Assembly: GCA_041166085.1 (NCBI GenBank)
Contig: JBEEFP010000067.1
Span: forward strand, 274,325-338,324
Length of the DNA: 64,000 bases
Source of the DNA: JBEEFP01 sp041166085
GTDB taxonomy: Bacteria > Actinomycetota > Acidimicrobiia > Acidimicrobiales > JAFATL01
Reading direction: 5' to 3'
In this document: positions 50,418 to 59,251 of the stretch, piece after piece
Numbering within the stretch: position 1 is the stretch's first letter
Layout of the letters: the number at the start of each line of letters is the position of its first letter
Program-made: the position numbers and the translations under genes
Notes under the pieces: generated by a model
Told to the model about the DNA's origin: nothing
Seen by the model: only the letters and a program-made list of their open reading frames with translations
The model's database searches: none

Positions 50418-51158
50418 CTAGATGGTGATGCCGCCGTCGACGGAGATGACCGTGCCGGTGACGAACCGAGCCTCGTCGGACGCGGCGAAGAGCACGGCGT
50501 TCGCCACGTCGTCGGGCTGGGCGAAGCCCATGGGCGACGTGAGCTTGTTCCACTTCTTGAGCTTGGCGCCCTCGGGCGCCGCGAAGTGGCCGAGCAGCGG
50601 GGTGTCCATCCCACCCGGGGCGATGGCCACGACGCGCACGCCCTGCTCGATGTACTCGTCTGCCAGCGACTTGGTGAACTGCACGACGCCGCCCTTCGAC
50701 GCGCAGTACGCCGCTTGGTACGGCTGGCCGATGAGCCCGGCCGTCGAGGCGATGTTGACGATGACGCCGCCCCCGTCGAGCAGGTGGGGCAGGGCGGCCC
50801 GGCACACGAGAAAGGTGCCGGTGAGGTTCACGGAGAGGATGCGGTTCCAGCGCTCGAGGGTCTCCTCGTGGGTATGAGCCGAGCCGCCGATGCCGGCGAT
50901 GTTGCACACGAGCTGCAGGCGGCCGAGCTCGGCCACCGCCTCGGCGACCGCGTCGTGCACCGACCTCTCGTCCGTGACGTTGCACGCGATGGGACGGGCC
51001 GCGTCGCCAATGGCGGCCGCAGTGACCTTGGCCGCGTCGGCGTCGATGTCGAGGCACGCCACCCGGGCGCCCTCCTCGGCCAGGCGCCGAGCGGTGGCCT
51101 GACCCAGGCCAGAGCCCGCGCCGGTGACGAGCGCGACCTTCCCCTCGAAACGAGCCAC
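50418..51158 (-). CDS. Short-chain dehydrogenase/reductase
   Basis: 246 residues, GTG start. TGAGSGLG, LDIDAD (NAD-type Asp), NIAG, IASTAG and YCASK. Nine bases after the acyltransferase in the same operon. Confidence 0.93.
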   Translation of the reverse strand: MARFEGKVALVTGAGSGLGQATARRLAEEGARVACLDIDADAAKVTAAAIGDAARPIACNVTDERSVHDAVAEAVAELGRLQLVCNIAGIGGSAHTHEETLERWNRILSVNLTGTFLVCRAALPHLLDGGGVIVNIASTAGLIGQPYQAAYCASKGGVVQFTKSLADEYIEQGVRVVAIAPGGMDTPLLGHFAAPEGAKLKKWNKLTSPMGFAQPDDVANAVLFAASDEARFVTGTVISVDGGITI

Positions 51159-51167
51159 GCCGGGAAC

Positions 51168-52004
51168 CTACCGGGCGAGGAGCCCGCTCGTCCCCTCGGC
51201 TGCCAGCTGGTCGAGCGTCGCCTGCATGGAGGTGGTGACGGCCTCGTAGCACTCGGCCAGCACCTTGGGATCCTCCGCGTCCTCGGGGCCGAAGCCGAGC
51301 TGCGTGAGGTCGATGGGCTTGCACAGCTGCACGGTGACCTTGGCGGGAAGCGGAATGGTCGGCATCCCGAGCGAGACGCCGAACGGCGGGCCGAGCACGA
51401 TCGGGGACACCTTCACGCGCATGAGGCGCAGGTGGGGCATGAACTTGAGCAGCTTCTCGCCGCGAGTGAGCACGATCGACGTCTCGTGCGCCCCACATGA
51501 CACGACGGGGACGATCGGCACGCCGGTGCGCAGCGCCAGCTTGATGAAGCCGGTGCGTCCTGCGAAGTCGATCTTGTTGCGCTCGCTCCACGGTCGGAAG
51601 GCCTCGTGGTCGCCACCGGGGAACACGACGAGGTTGCCGCCGCCTCGCAGCACCTGCTCGGCCGCTTCGTGGCCCGCCTCGATGGCGCCCGCCCGGCGCA
51701 CGTACTTGCCGACACCCGGGAGGTTGATGAAGAAGGAGTGGAAGAGCCCGTAGATGGGGTCGTCGATGCCGCGCTCGCGCCACCAGCGGGTGAAGAGGAT
51801 GGGCAGGTCGGGCGGCGTCGCCGCGCCCGAGTGGTTGCCGATGAGCAGCATGGGCCCGTCGGTCGGGAGGTTGTCGAAGCCCCGCACCTCGGGTGCGAAG
51901 TACGACGCGTAGGCCTCGAGCACCGGCTGGGCCCTCCGAATGAAGTCGACGTCGCGTTCCGGAAGCGCCACCTCGGCGGTCGCGGTCTCGGGGGTAGCAA
52001 GCAC
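51168..52004 (-). CDS. PlsC-like acyltransferase (LPLAT, MGAT-like group)
   Basis: 278 residues, GTG start. The acceptor motif NHSGAATPPD and VVFPGGDHEAFRPW match acyltransferases of the diacylglycerol-acyltransferase-like group. It probably acylates a glycerolipid or alcohol at the membrane. Two bases after the TetR stop. Confidence 0.9.
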   Translation of the reverse strand: MLATPETATAEVALPERDVDFIRRAQPVLEAYASYFAPEVRGFDNLPTDGPMLLIGNHSGAATPPDLPILFTRWWRERGIDDPIYGLFHSFFINLPGVGKYVRRAGAIEAGHEAAEQVLRGGGNLVVFPGGDHEAFRPWSERNKIDFAGRTGFIKLALRTGVPIVPVVSCGAHETSIVLTRGEKLLKFMPHLRLMRVKVSPIVLGPPFGVSLGMPTIPLPAKVTVQLCKPIDLTQLGFGPEDAEDPKVLAECYEAVTTSMQATLDQLAAEGTSGLLAR

Positions 52005-52006
52005 AG

Positions 52007-52639
52007 TCAGCTCCTTGGCTGTTGGTCGGGATCAGGGCGGAGAGCGGCGGCCATGTGGCCGGCGAGGGCGGCCCACGCGTCGGCGTCGGGCAGCTCGACG
52101 CCGGTGAGCTCGAGCAGCACCAGGCCGAGCGGGATCGACATGAACAGCGCAGCAACCACGGCAGGGTCGACACCGTTGGCGACCTCACCGTGGTCCTGCG
52201 CGTCCTTGACGAGCTGGGTCAGTGCCACGAACTGCTGGCGCTGGAAGTCGGAGAGCATGGCGCCGACCTGCGGGTTGCGGCGGGCGGCGGCGTGGGCCTC
52301 GAACACGAGGTTGCGGTCGCGCTGGCCGGACTCGTCGAGCAGTGGCGCGGCGAAGGTGGCGAAGCGGTCGCCCAGCTCCTCGTAGATGCCGGCACTGGCG
52401 GCCGACACGGCGGCGGACTGCTCGGACTCGAGGGCGCCCCGCACCACCTCGAGCAGCAGCTCGGCCTTGTCGCGGAACCGGCTGTAGATGGCGCCGGTGG
52501 TGAAGCCGGCCCGGCGGGCGATGTCGGACACCGCCGCGCCCTCGTACCCGCGCTCGGCGAAGACCTCGGCGGCCGCCTGCAAGAGGCGGTCCCGCGTGCC
52601 TGGCTCGGTGGTCGGCGACGGAGCAGCTGCGCTTGACAT
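52007..52639 (-). CDS. TetR-family regulator
   Basis: 210 residues from ATG 52639 (a TTG at 52642 is also in frame). HTH: LLQAAAEVFAERGYEGAAVSDIARRAGFTTGAIYSRF. -10 TATTAT lies 8 bases upstream, part of the palindrome at 52647-52662. It heads an operon (acyltransferase, two SDRs, ADC-fold protein) and diverges from the P450 gene. It very likely represses both directions from one site. Confidence 0.93.
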   Translation of the reverse strand: MSSAAAPSPTTEPGTRDRLLQAAAEVFAERGYEGAAVSDIARRAGFTTGAIYSRFRDKAELLLEVVRGALESEQSAAVSAASAGIYEELGDRFATFAAPLLDESGQRDRNLVFEAHAAARRNPQVGAMLSDFQRQQFVALTQLVKDAQDHGEVANGVDPAVVAALFMSIPLGLVLLELTGVELPDADAWAALAGHMAAALRPDPDQQPRS

Positions 52640-52676
52640 CAACGACGATAATACTTATTATCATCGGCGATGGCAA
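52633..52676. promoter_or_regulatory. Divergent leaderless promoters sharing one AT-rich palindrome
   Basis: Plus strand: TTGACA (52633-52638), 17 bases, TATTAT (52656-52661), 8 bases, ATG 52670. Minus strand: TTGCCA (52676-52671), 17 bases, TATTAT (52653-52648), 8 bases, ATG 52639. The palindrome GATAATA-CT-TATTATC (52647-52662) contains both -10 boxes. Each -35 box lies over the opposite gene's first codons. Confidence 0.85.
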
Positions 52677-53899
52677 GCACGGATTCCCAAAGCGCCCAGA
52701 TGGACGTCGGTCTGCACGACCTCGACCTGTTCCAGCACGGCGTCCCGCACGAGACGTTCGCCAGGCTGCGGGCCACCGCTCCGGTGTCCTTCCACCACGA
52801 TCCGGCCAGCCCCGGCTTCTGGTCGGTGCACCGTCACGAGGATGTGGTCGCGGTCAACCGCGACAACGCGACCTTCTCGTCGAATCTCAAGGCCACCCTC
52901 TTCTGGGAGATGGAGGAGGCCGACCTCGCCCAGCAGCGGCTGATGATGCTGAACATGGACCCGCCCATGCACACGCGGTACCGGCGCCTGGTGAACAAGG
53001 GCTTCACGCCGCGGATGGTGGGCGACCTCGAGACCCACATCCGGGAGATGACGGGCACGATCCTCGACGAGGCGGCGGCCAAGGGCGAGTTCGACTTCGT
53101 CACCGAGGTGTCGGCCGAGCTGCCGCTGCAGGTCATCGCCGAGCTCATGGGTGTGCCGCACGACGAGCGCCACCTGATGTTCGACTGGAGCAACCGCATG
53201 GTGGGCGCCCAGGACCCCGAATACGGCGTCCTGCCGGAGGAGGCGAGCCAAGCCGCGCTCGAGCTGTTCGCGTACGCCCATCAGCTGGCCGAGCAGAAGC
53301 GGGCCAACCCCCACGACGACCTCATCAGCGTGCTGTCCACCTGCGAAGTCGACGGTGAACGTCTCAGCGAGCTGGAGATCGACCTGTTCTTCATGCTGCT
53401 CACCGTCGCGGGCAACGAGACGACGCGGAACCTCATCTCCCACGGCATGCACGCGCTGATGGAGCACCCCGACCAGTACGCCATGCTCCGCAACGACCCC
53501 ACGCTCGTCGACTCGGCCGTCGAGGAGATGCTGCGGTGGGCGTCCCCCGTCATGCACTTCCGTCGCACCGCGTCACGCGACTGCGAGATCGGCGGCCAGC
53601 CCATCGCTGCGGGCGACAAGGTCGTGATCTGGTACATCAGCGCCAACCGCGACGAGTCCGTCTTCGACGATCCCTTCACCTTCGACATCACCCGGCAGGA
53701 CAACCAGCACGTCGCCTTCGGCGGCGGCGGCCCCCACTTCTGCCTCGGCGCCAACCTGGCCCGCATGGAGGCCCGCGTGATGTTCGACGAGATCATCAAG
53801 CGCTTCGAGGTCATCGAACCTGCCGGCGACTGCCAGCGCCTGCGCTCGAACTTCATCAACGGCATCAAGCACCTGCCGGTGCGCGTCAAGCCCGCCTGA
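52670..53899 (+). CDS. Cytochrome P450, CYP125/142-like
   Basis: 409 residues. I-helix VAGNETTRN, ExxR in EEMLRWASP, haem loop FGGGGPHFCLG. The HDLDLFQHGVPHETF opening and MNMDPPMHTRYRRLVNKGFTPRM block are typical of actinobacterial steroid/fatty-acid omega-hydroxylase P450s. Promoter is shared with the TetR gene. Its last 14 bases overlap the DUF1295 gene on the other strand. Confidence 0.95.
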   Translation: MASTDSQSAQMDVGLHDLDLFQHGVPHETFARLRATAPVSFHHDPASPGFWSVHRHEDVVAVNRDNATFSSNLKATLFWEMEEADLAQQRLMMLNMDPPMHTRYRRLVNKGFTPRMVGDLETHIREMTGTILDEAAAKGEFDFVTEVSAELPLQVIAELMGVPHDERHLMFDWSNRMVGAQDPEYGVLPEEASQAALELFAYAHQLAEQKRANPHDDLISVLSTCEVDGERLSELEIDLFFMLLTVAGNETTRNLISHGMHALMEHPDQYAMLRNDPTLVDSAVEEMLRWASPVMHFRRTASRDCEIGGQPIAAGDKVVIWYISANRDESVFDDPFTFDITRQDNQHVAFGGGGPHFCLGANLARMEARVMFDEIIKRFEVIEPAGDCQRLRSNFINGIKHLPVRVKPA

Positions 53900-54692
53900 C
53901 CGACGTCCGGGGCGGACGGGGGAAGAAGCCGCTGGTGCGGGCGACGTACTCGTCGTAGCCGGGCCGGGTCTTGCGCATGCGCCGCTCGAGCAGGGCCTTG
54001 CCCGACACGTTGAGCAGGAAGTACGTCATCACGGCCGGGCCGATGGCGCCGACCAGTGCAACCGGGTGGACGAGGGTGGTCAGCCACAGCCCCCACCACG
54101 CGCACGAGTCGCCGAAGTAGTTGGGGTGACGCGTCCAGCCCCAGAGGCCGCGGTCCATGACCTGGCCCGCGTTCGCGCGATCGGCCTTGAAGCGGGCCAG
54201 CTGCACGTCACCGATGGTCTCGAAGCCGAGGCCGACGGCCCACACGACGAGGCCGGCGACGACCTGCGGCGCCCACACCCTGTCGGTCGTGATGTTGCCG
54301 CCGATCTGGACGGGCAGCGACACGACCGTGAGCACCAGCCCCTGGAACAGGAACACGTGGGTGAAGGCCCAGCGGTGGAAGCCGTCGCCCACGTGGCGGC
54401 GCATGGCCTGGTAACGAGCGTCCTCGCCGTGGCCGAGGTTGCGCCGTGCGAGGTAGGCGCCGAGGCGCACGCCCCAGAAACCCACGAGCACCGCCAACAG
54501 CCGTCGGCGGTCGAAGGGTGCCTCACCGATCGCCAACGTCACGAGCGCGACGAGCACGAAGCCCGGGCCCCAGAAGATGTCGATGATGCTCATGTCCCGC
54601 ATGCGCACACCGATGCCCCACACGACGACGAGTGCGAGCAGCACAACACCCGCGCTGACCGCCAGGTTGAGGCCGAACCCCGACCAGCTCAC
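53886..54692 (-). CDS. DUF1295 membrane protein (steroid 5-alpha-reductase C-terminal-like)
   Basis: 268 residues with about six hydrophobic helices. LWGWTRHPNYFGDSCAWWGLW and YFLLNVSGKALLERRMRKTRPGYDEYVART are the DUF1295 / steroid-dehydrogenase-like signatures. It probably reduces or modifies an isoprenoid or steroid double bond. It overlaps the carotenoid oxygenase gene as ATGA, so the two are coupled. Confidence 0.92.
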   Translation of the reverse strand: MSWSGFGLNLAVSAGVVLLALVVVWGIGVRMRDMSIIDIFWGPGFVLVALVTLAIGEAPFDRRRLLAVLVGFWGVRLGAYLARRNLGHGEDARYQAMRRHVGDGFHRWAFTHVFLFQGLVLTVVSLPVQIGGNITTDRVWAPQVVAGLVVWAVGLGFETIGDVQLARFKADRANAGQVMDRGLWGWTRHPNYFGDSCAWWGLWLTTLVHPVALVGAIGPAVMTYFLLNVSGKALLERRMRKTRPGYDEYVARTSGFFPRPPRTSVRRA

Positions 54693-56149
54693 CGATCAGC
54701 AGGAAGCTGGTCGCCCCGCACCCACGTGGCGTGGAAGCCGATGGGGACGCGTGCGGGCAACAACACCCGAGCCACCGGACCGGCTGCGAGGTCTGCCGCG
54801 TCGAGGACAACGACCTCGGACCGGTCCTCACTCTCGTCATGGACGAACGACACGAGCCACCCGTCGTCCTCGGCCGTGCCACCGGGACGGGGCGCGAACG
54901 GCGCCTCGCTCCCCCAGCGGCCCGCACCGAACCAGTGCCGGTCGGTCGCGCCCGACCGGGTGTCGTACTTGACGATCCCGTCGAACAGCAGCGTGGGCTC
55001 GTCGGAGATGCGCATGTTGTAGGCGACGCGCGTCGGGCGCCCCAGCTTGCGGGCGTCCATGGTGGGGAACTCCGTGTTGTCGTCATCCAGTTGTTGCTCG
55101 ATCACGGCGCCAGTGCGGAGGTTGAACCGGTACCGGTACAGGTGCGCGTCCAGACGCAGGTACGACAGCATCTTGGCCAGCGGCCCGACGGCGTCTCCCC
55201 GCGGCGCGGGCTTGGTGACGCGGCACAGGTCGAGGACGATCTCGTCGTCCTCCTCCCACGCGTTCACCGAGTGGTACACGTAACAGGGATCGGCCTCGAA
55301 CCACCGGATCTCGCTGCCGGCGCCGTGGCGCGGGATGACGCCGAAGCGGGACGGCATCGAGTTGTCGAACATGATCTTGTGGCGCCCCTGCCGCGCCGCT
55401 ACCGGGTCGGCGACGAGCGGCAGGTCCATGAGGATCGAGTGGTGCTCGGTCACCGCCATGTCGTGCGGCAGCCGGGGGCCGGGCAGGTCGATGTCCACGA
55501 GGTGGCTGACCGCGCCGTCGGGACCGACGACGCCGTAGCGCATGTACGGCGGCGTGGGGCCGTAGTCGAAGAACATGAGCTCACCCGTCGCCTCGTCGAC
55601 CTTGGCGTGGGCCGACACCTGGCACGTGCGGGTGCCCGCGAAGTCGTCGACGCCGATGGTGTCGACGGTGACGGGGTCGAGGGCGTACGGCTCGCCCGCC
55701 AGGTACCAAAGGGCGATCACCCGGTCGCGGAAGTACACGAGATCGGTGTTGGCCGAGTCCTTCAGCGGGAGACGGAGGCCGAGCCGCGGGTTGGCCGACG
55801 GGTTCTCCATCACGCCGTTGAAGAGCGCGCTGTCGGCACCGTCCTCCGACCCGAAGCCGCGGGTGCGGACCCACCGGTTGCGGTAGGTCGCAGTGCCATC
55901 TCGGAAGCGCACGGCGTGCACCATGCCGTCCCCGTCGAACCAGTGATAGCGCCCGACTGGATCGAGACGGGGGTTCGGACCGTTGCGCAGGAAGACGCCG
56001 TCGAGACCGGGCGGCAGCTCGCCGATGACCTCGAGGCGCTCGTCGGTGCGCTCCTCGCGAACGGGTGCGTAGAGCCCCGCCAGGTAGGGGTTTCCGAGCG
56101 TCTCCCACGACGTGTCGGGCGGGCCGACGGGCAGCTCCGTGGTGGCCAT
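54689..56149 (-). CDS. Carotenoid cleavage oxygenase family (RPE65-like)
   Basis: 486 residues from ATG 56149. The four Fe(II) His ligands can be seen in VSAHAKVD, RLPHDMAVTEHH, YVYHSVNAWEE and IGFHATW. NGPNPRLDP and HWFDGDGMVHAVRF are family blocks. It cleaves C=C bonds of carotenoids, retinoids or stilbene-like compounds. Coupled to DUF1295. Confidence 0.95.
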   Translation of the reverse strand: MATTELPVGPPDTSWETLGNPYLAGLYAPVREERTDERLEVIGELPPGLDGVFLRNGPNPRLDPVGRYHWFDGDGMVHAVRFRDGTATYRNRWVRTRGFGSEDGADSALFNGVMENPSANPRLGLRLPLKDSANTDLVYFRDRVIALWYLAGEPYALDPVTVDTIGVDDFAGTRTCQVSAHAKVDEATGELMFFDYGPTPPYMRYGVVGPDGAVSHLVDIDLPGPRLPHDMAVTEHHSILMDLPLVADPVAARQGRHKIMFDNSMPSRFGVIPRHGAGSEIRWFEADPCYVYHSVNAWEEDDEIVLDLCRVTKPAPRGDAVGPLAKMLSYLRLDAHLYRYRFNLRTGAVIEQQLDDDNTEFPTMDARKLGRPTRVAYNMRISDEPTLLFDGIVKYDTRSGATDRHWFGAGRWGSEAPFAPRPGGTAEDDGWLVSFVHDESEDRSEVVVLDAADLAAGPVARVLLPARVPIGFHATWVRGDQLPADR

Positions 56150-56172
56150 GGCCAAGACCCTACGCTTCGGAC

Positions 56173-56796
56173 ATGGACACGTGGGAGCTGGTGGACGCCG
56201 AGCGCAGGGACAACGTGGCACTCCTCGAAGGGCTCTCGCCCGCGCAGTGGGACGTGCAGTCGCTGTGCGGCGAGTGGAAGGTGCGCGACGTGGCCGCCCA
56301 CCTGTCGAGCCCGGCCAACTGGGAGGTGCTGCCCTTCGCGCTCGAGCTCCTACGGAGCGGATTCAACATCAACACCGCGACGGAGCGGGACGGCGTGCGG
56401 CGAGGGCAGCGTGACACCAAGGCCATCATCGACGAGTTCCGCGGCACCATCGGCAAGCGCCGCAAGCCGCCGGGGACCTCGCCCGAAACCGTCCTCAACG
56501 ACATGGTCGTGCACGGGCAGGACATCCGCCGGCCCCTCGGCATCGGGCGCGAGATCCCCGAGGATCGGTTGCGTACGTGCCTCGACTACGTCGTCAACAC
56601 CAATCTCGCGGTCGGCGGCAAGAAGCGAGCGGCCGGAGTGCGACTTGTGGCCACCGACATCGACTGGAGCCACGGGGACGGGCCCGAGGTACGAGGTCCA
56701 GCCGAAGCGCTGCTGCTGACCCTCAACGGCCGCGCCGATGCGCTGTCCGACGTCGACGGCCCCGGCAAGGACCCCCTCGCCGCCCGCAGGTCCTGA
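56173..56796 (+). CDS. Maleylpyruvate-isomerase-family mycothiol-dependent enzyme (TIGR03083)
   Basis: 207 residues. WKVRDVAAHLSSP and NDMVVHGQDIRRPLG carry the metal-ligand His residues of this DinB-like family. -10 TACGCT lies 6 bases before the ATG. Paralogue in type of the protein at 28484 but lacking its C-terminal sterol-carrier-like half. Confidence 0.9.
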   Translation: MDTWELVDAERRDNVALLEGLSPAQWDVQSLCGEWKVRDVAAHLSSPANWEVLPFALELLRSGFNINTATERDGVRRGQRDTKAIIDEFRGTIGKRRKPPGTSPETVLNDMVVHGQDIRRPLGIGREIPEDRLRTCLDYVVNTNLAVGGKKRAAGVRLVATDIDWSHGDGPEVRGPAEALLLTLNGRADALSDVDGPGKDPLAARRS

Positions 56797-56800
56797 CCCA

Positions 56801-56859
56801 CCGTCCGTCTCGCGGAACTGGGGTACCGATGCGGAACCCCACTTCCTCGAGACGGACGG
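56801..56859. terminator. Long hairpin H7 between convergent genes
   Basis: Arms 56801-56828 and 56832-56859 pair at 25 of 28 positions around a 3-base loop. On the minus strand it reads GTCTCGAGGAAGTGGGG, sharing CTCGAGGAA with H2 and H5. Confidence 0.78.
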
Positions 56860-56870
56860 GGTTGGCGGCC

Positions 56871-58364
56871 TCAGGACGTGAAGCGGGACTGCAGCTCGTG
56901 CTTGAGGATCTTGCCGGTGGGGTTGCGGGGCAGGACGTCGACGAGCTCGAGCTGCTCGGGGAGCTTCTGCGTCGTGATCCCCTTGCCCTTGAGGAACTCG
57001 ACCATCTCCTCGAAGCCGACGGGGTCGCCGGCGTCGCGTGCGACGACGACCGCGCACGCCCGCTCACCGCTCGAAGGGTCGGGCAGTCCGATGACCGCCG
57101 CCTCCGCCACCTTGGGGTGGGTGTGGAGCAGGTCCTCCAGCTCCTTGGCCGAGATGTTCTCGCCCTTGCGGATGATGATGTCCTTGAGCCGGCCGGTGAT
57201 GATGACGTAGCCATCGTCCAGCTCGCCCAGGTCGCCGGTACGGAAGTAGCCGTCGGAGTCGAAGGCGTCGGCATTGAGCGACTCGTCCAGGTAGCCCTTG
57301 AACAGCTGAGGCGCCTTGACGCGGATCTCGCCCTCCACCAGACGCAGGTCGACGCCCGGCGTGACCCGTCCCTCGGTGTTGGCCAGCTTGTCGTCGGGAT
57401 CGTTCACGCTCGCCATCGACAGGATGGGGCACTCGGTGAGGCCGTAGCCCGACACGATGCCGACCCCGCCGACCTCCGCCTTGAGGTCCTTGTGCAGCTG
57501 CGGCGGCTTGGGCGCGGCGCCACCCGGAAAGGCCCGCACCTTGGTGAACAGCTTCCGGGGTGCCCGGTTGCGGGCCTCGACCAGATAGGTCTGATGGAAG
57601 AACGTGCCCGCGCCGGCCAGCGTCATCTCGTGCTGGTCCATGAGGTCGATCGTCGTGGCCGGGTTGAACGCCTCGACGACGATGTTGCCGCACCCGCTCG
57701 ACAGCGACGAGAACAGCCAGATGATCCCCCCGATGTGGGTGAACGGGAAGATGAGGGCCTGACGGTCATCGGCGGTGAGCTCGAGGCGCTCGCTCATCGC
57801 GGCCGCAGCGGCGGACACGGTGGCATCGGTGTGGCGCGCCCCCTTGGGATCGGCCGTGGTGCCCGACGTGTAGAAGATCCAGCGCACGTCCTCTGGCCCT
57901 GCATCCGGGTACTTCGAGAGCAGAGCGGGGTCGCCCTCGGGCAACTGCTTGTCGGCGACCAGCACCTCGGCGCCGCCCGCCACGTCGCGCGCCATCGCCT
58001 CGTAGTCGAACCCACCCCACTGCGACGGGACGACGAGCAGCGACGCACCCGTCTGCTTCACGGCGAAGCCGACCTCCCGCGAGCGGTAGATCGGGATGAT
58101 CGGGTTCTGTACTGCACCGAGCCGGGACAGCGCGCCCACGAGCACGAGCGACTCGATCCACGTCGGCAGCTGCCACGACACGTTGGTGCCGTGATCCACG
58201 CCCTTGGCCGCCAATCCGGCGGCGGCGCGCAGCACCGCATCGCGGTACTCGGCAAAGGTCATCGTGCGCTCGGCCTCGTCGGCCAGGACCATCAACGCGT
58301 CGGGCGTCGCCTCCGCGCGCGCCTCGATGAGCGGCCAGAGCCTGCGTTCGTCGATCATCGTCAT
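56871..58364 (-). CDS. Acyl-CoA ligase / AMP-dependent synthetase
   Basis: 497 residues from ATG 58364, in ATGA overlap with the upstream cyclase-family gene. Motifs YTSGTTADPKG, SGYGLTECP, GYFRTGDLGELDDGYVIITGR and C-terminal Lys in RNPTGKILKHEL are complete. Substrate unknown; the operon context suggests an alcohol-to-acid-to-CoA route. Confidence 0.93.
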   Translation of the reverse strand: MTMIDERRLWPLIEARAEATPDALMVLADEAERTMTFAEYRDAVLRAAAGLAAKGVDHGTNVSWQLPTWIESLVLVGALSRLGAVQNPIIPIYRSREVGFAVKQTGASLLVVPSQWGGFDYEAMARDVAGGAEVLVADKQLPEGDPALLSKYPDAGPEDVRWIFYTSGTTADPKGARHTDATVSAAAAAMSERLELTADDRQALIFPFTHIGGIIWLFSSLSSGCGNIVVEAFNPATTIDLMDQHEMTLAGAGTFFHQTYLVEARNRAPRKLFTKVRAFPGGAAPKPPQLHKDLKAEVGGVGIVSGYGLTECPILSMASVNDPDDKLANTEGRVTPGVDLRLVEGEIRVKAPQLFKGYLDESLNADAFDSDGYFRTGDLGELDDGYVIITGRLKDIIIRKGENISAKELEDLLHTHPKVAEAAVIGLPDPSSGERACAVVVARDAGDPVGFEEMVEFLKGKGITTQKLPEQLELVDVLPRNPTGKILKHELQSRFTS

Positions 58365-59251
58365 CGGATCACCACCGGGTTGACGGGCGAGCCCAGGCCG
58401 CCGGTGAAGGGCTGGGGTGTCGCGTCCAACAGGAAGGTGTAGCGGCCGTCGGCCGCGCACGCGGCGGCGAGGGCCTCGAGGTCCCAGTTCTGCCCCTGGA
58501 GCAGACCCATGGCCACCAGATGGAGGATGTGCACGGGGATGAACGGCGTCTCGATCTCACACGGCACCGCCTCGAGGGTGAGGTTGTCGGTGGCGACGGC
58601 GGCCACGTCGTGGCTGTACATCCACTCCGCCGCCCCGAGACCCAGCCCCGGGGATGGGAACGGGTAGCCCATCTTGTCGCCCTGGTGGAAGAGCTGGATC
58701 TGGCCGGTGCGCACGAGCACCACATCGCCCGGCTCGATGGCGACCGAGGCCAGATCGGCCGCAGCGTCGAGCTCGTCGGCGGACACGACCGCGCCGGGTT
58801 GGAGACGATCGACGCCGTGCACGCGGGCGACGTCCAGCAGCACGCCGCGCGTGACGACGGCGGGCGCCTTGTCGATGCCGCACCGTGACGCGCCATGGGC
58901 GGTGACGGTGTCGGACGGGAACCCGTTGTAGAGCGTGCCGTCGTAGCTCATGTGGGCGAGGGCGTCCCAGTGGGTCGCGGCTTGCAGCCCCATGGTGACG
59001 ACGTCGTCGTTCCACGGCTCATTGATGGCGATCATGGTGCGCAGCGGGTTGATGCGCCCCTTGATGAAGCCCATCTGCGGACCCTGGTCGTCGAGCGGCA
59101 TGCCGAGGGTGAGGCGCTGTCCTGACCGCACGCATGCGACGCCCCGCTGCACCGCCGCGGCGTCGATGAGGTTGAGGGTGCCGGCCTCGTCGTCGTCGCC
59201 CCACCGTCCCCAGTTGGAGAGGCGCTTGAACAGGTCGGCGAAGGCCGTCAA
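58361..59251 (-). CDS. Cyclase-family (kynurenine-formamidase-like) metal hydrolase
   Basis: 296 residues, TTG start in a TTGA overlap with the alcohol dehydrogenase. The HWDALAHM metal-binding motif (HxGTHxDxP-like) and GRINPLRT opening place it in the cyclase/formamidase family acting on lactones or amides. Middle gene of a three-gene operon. Confidence 0.9.
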   Translation of the reverse strand: MTAFADLFKRLSNWGRWGDDDEAGTLNLIDAAAVQRGVACVRSGQRLTLGMPLDDQGPQMGFIKGRINPLRTMIAINEPWNDDVVTMGLQAATHWDALAHMSYDGTLYNGFPSDTVTAHGASRCGIDKAPAVVTRGVLLDVARVHGVDRLQPGAVVSADELDAAADLASVAIEPGDVVLVRTGQIQLFHQGDKMGYPFPSPGLGLGAAEWMYSHDVAAVATDNLTLEAVPCEIETPFIPVHILHLVAMGLLQGQNWDLEALAAACAADGRYTFLLDATPQPFTGGLGSPVNPVVIR

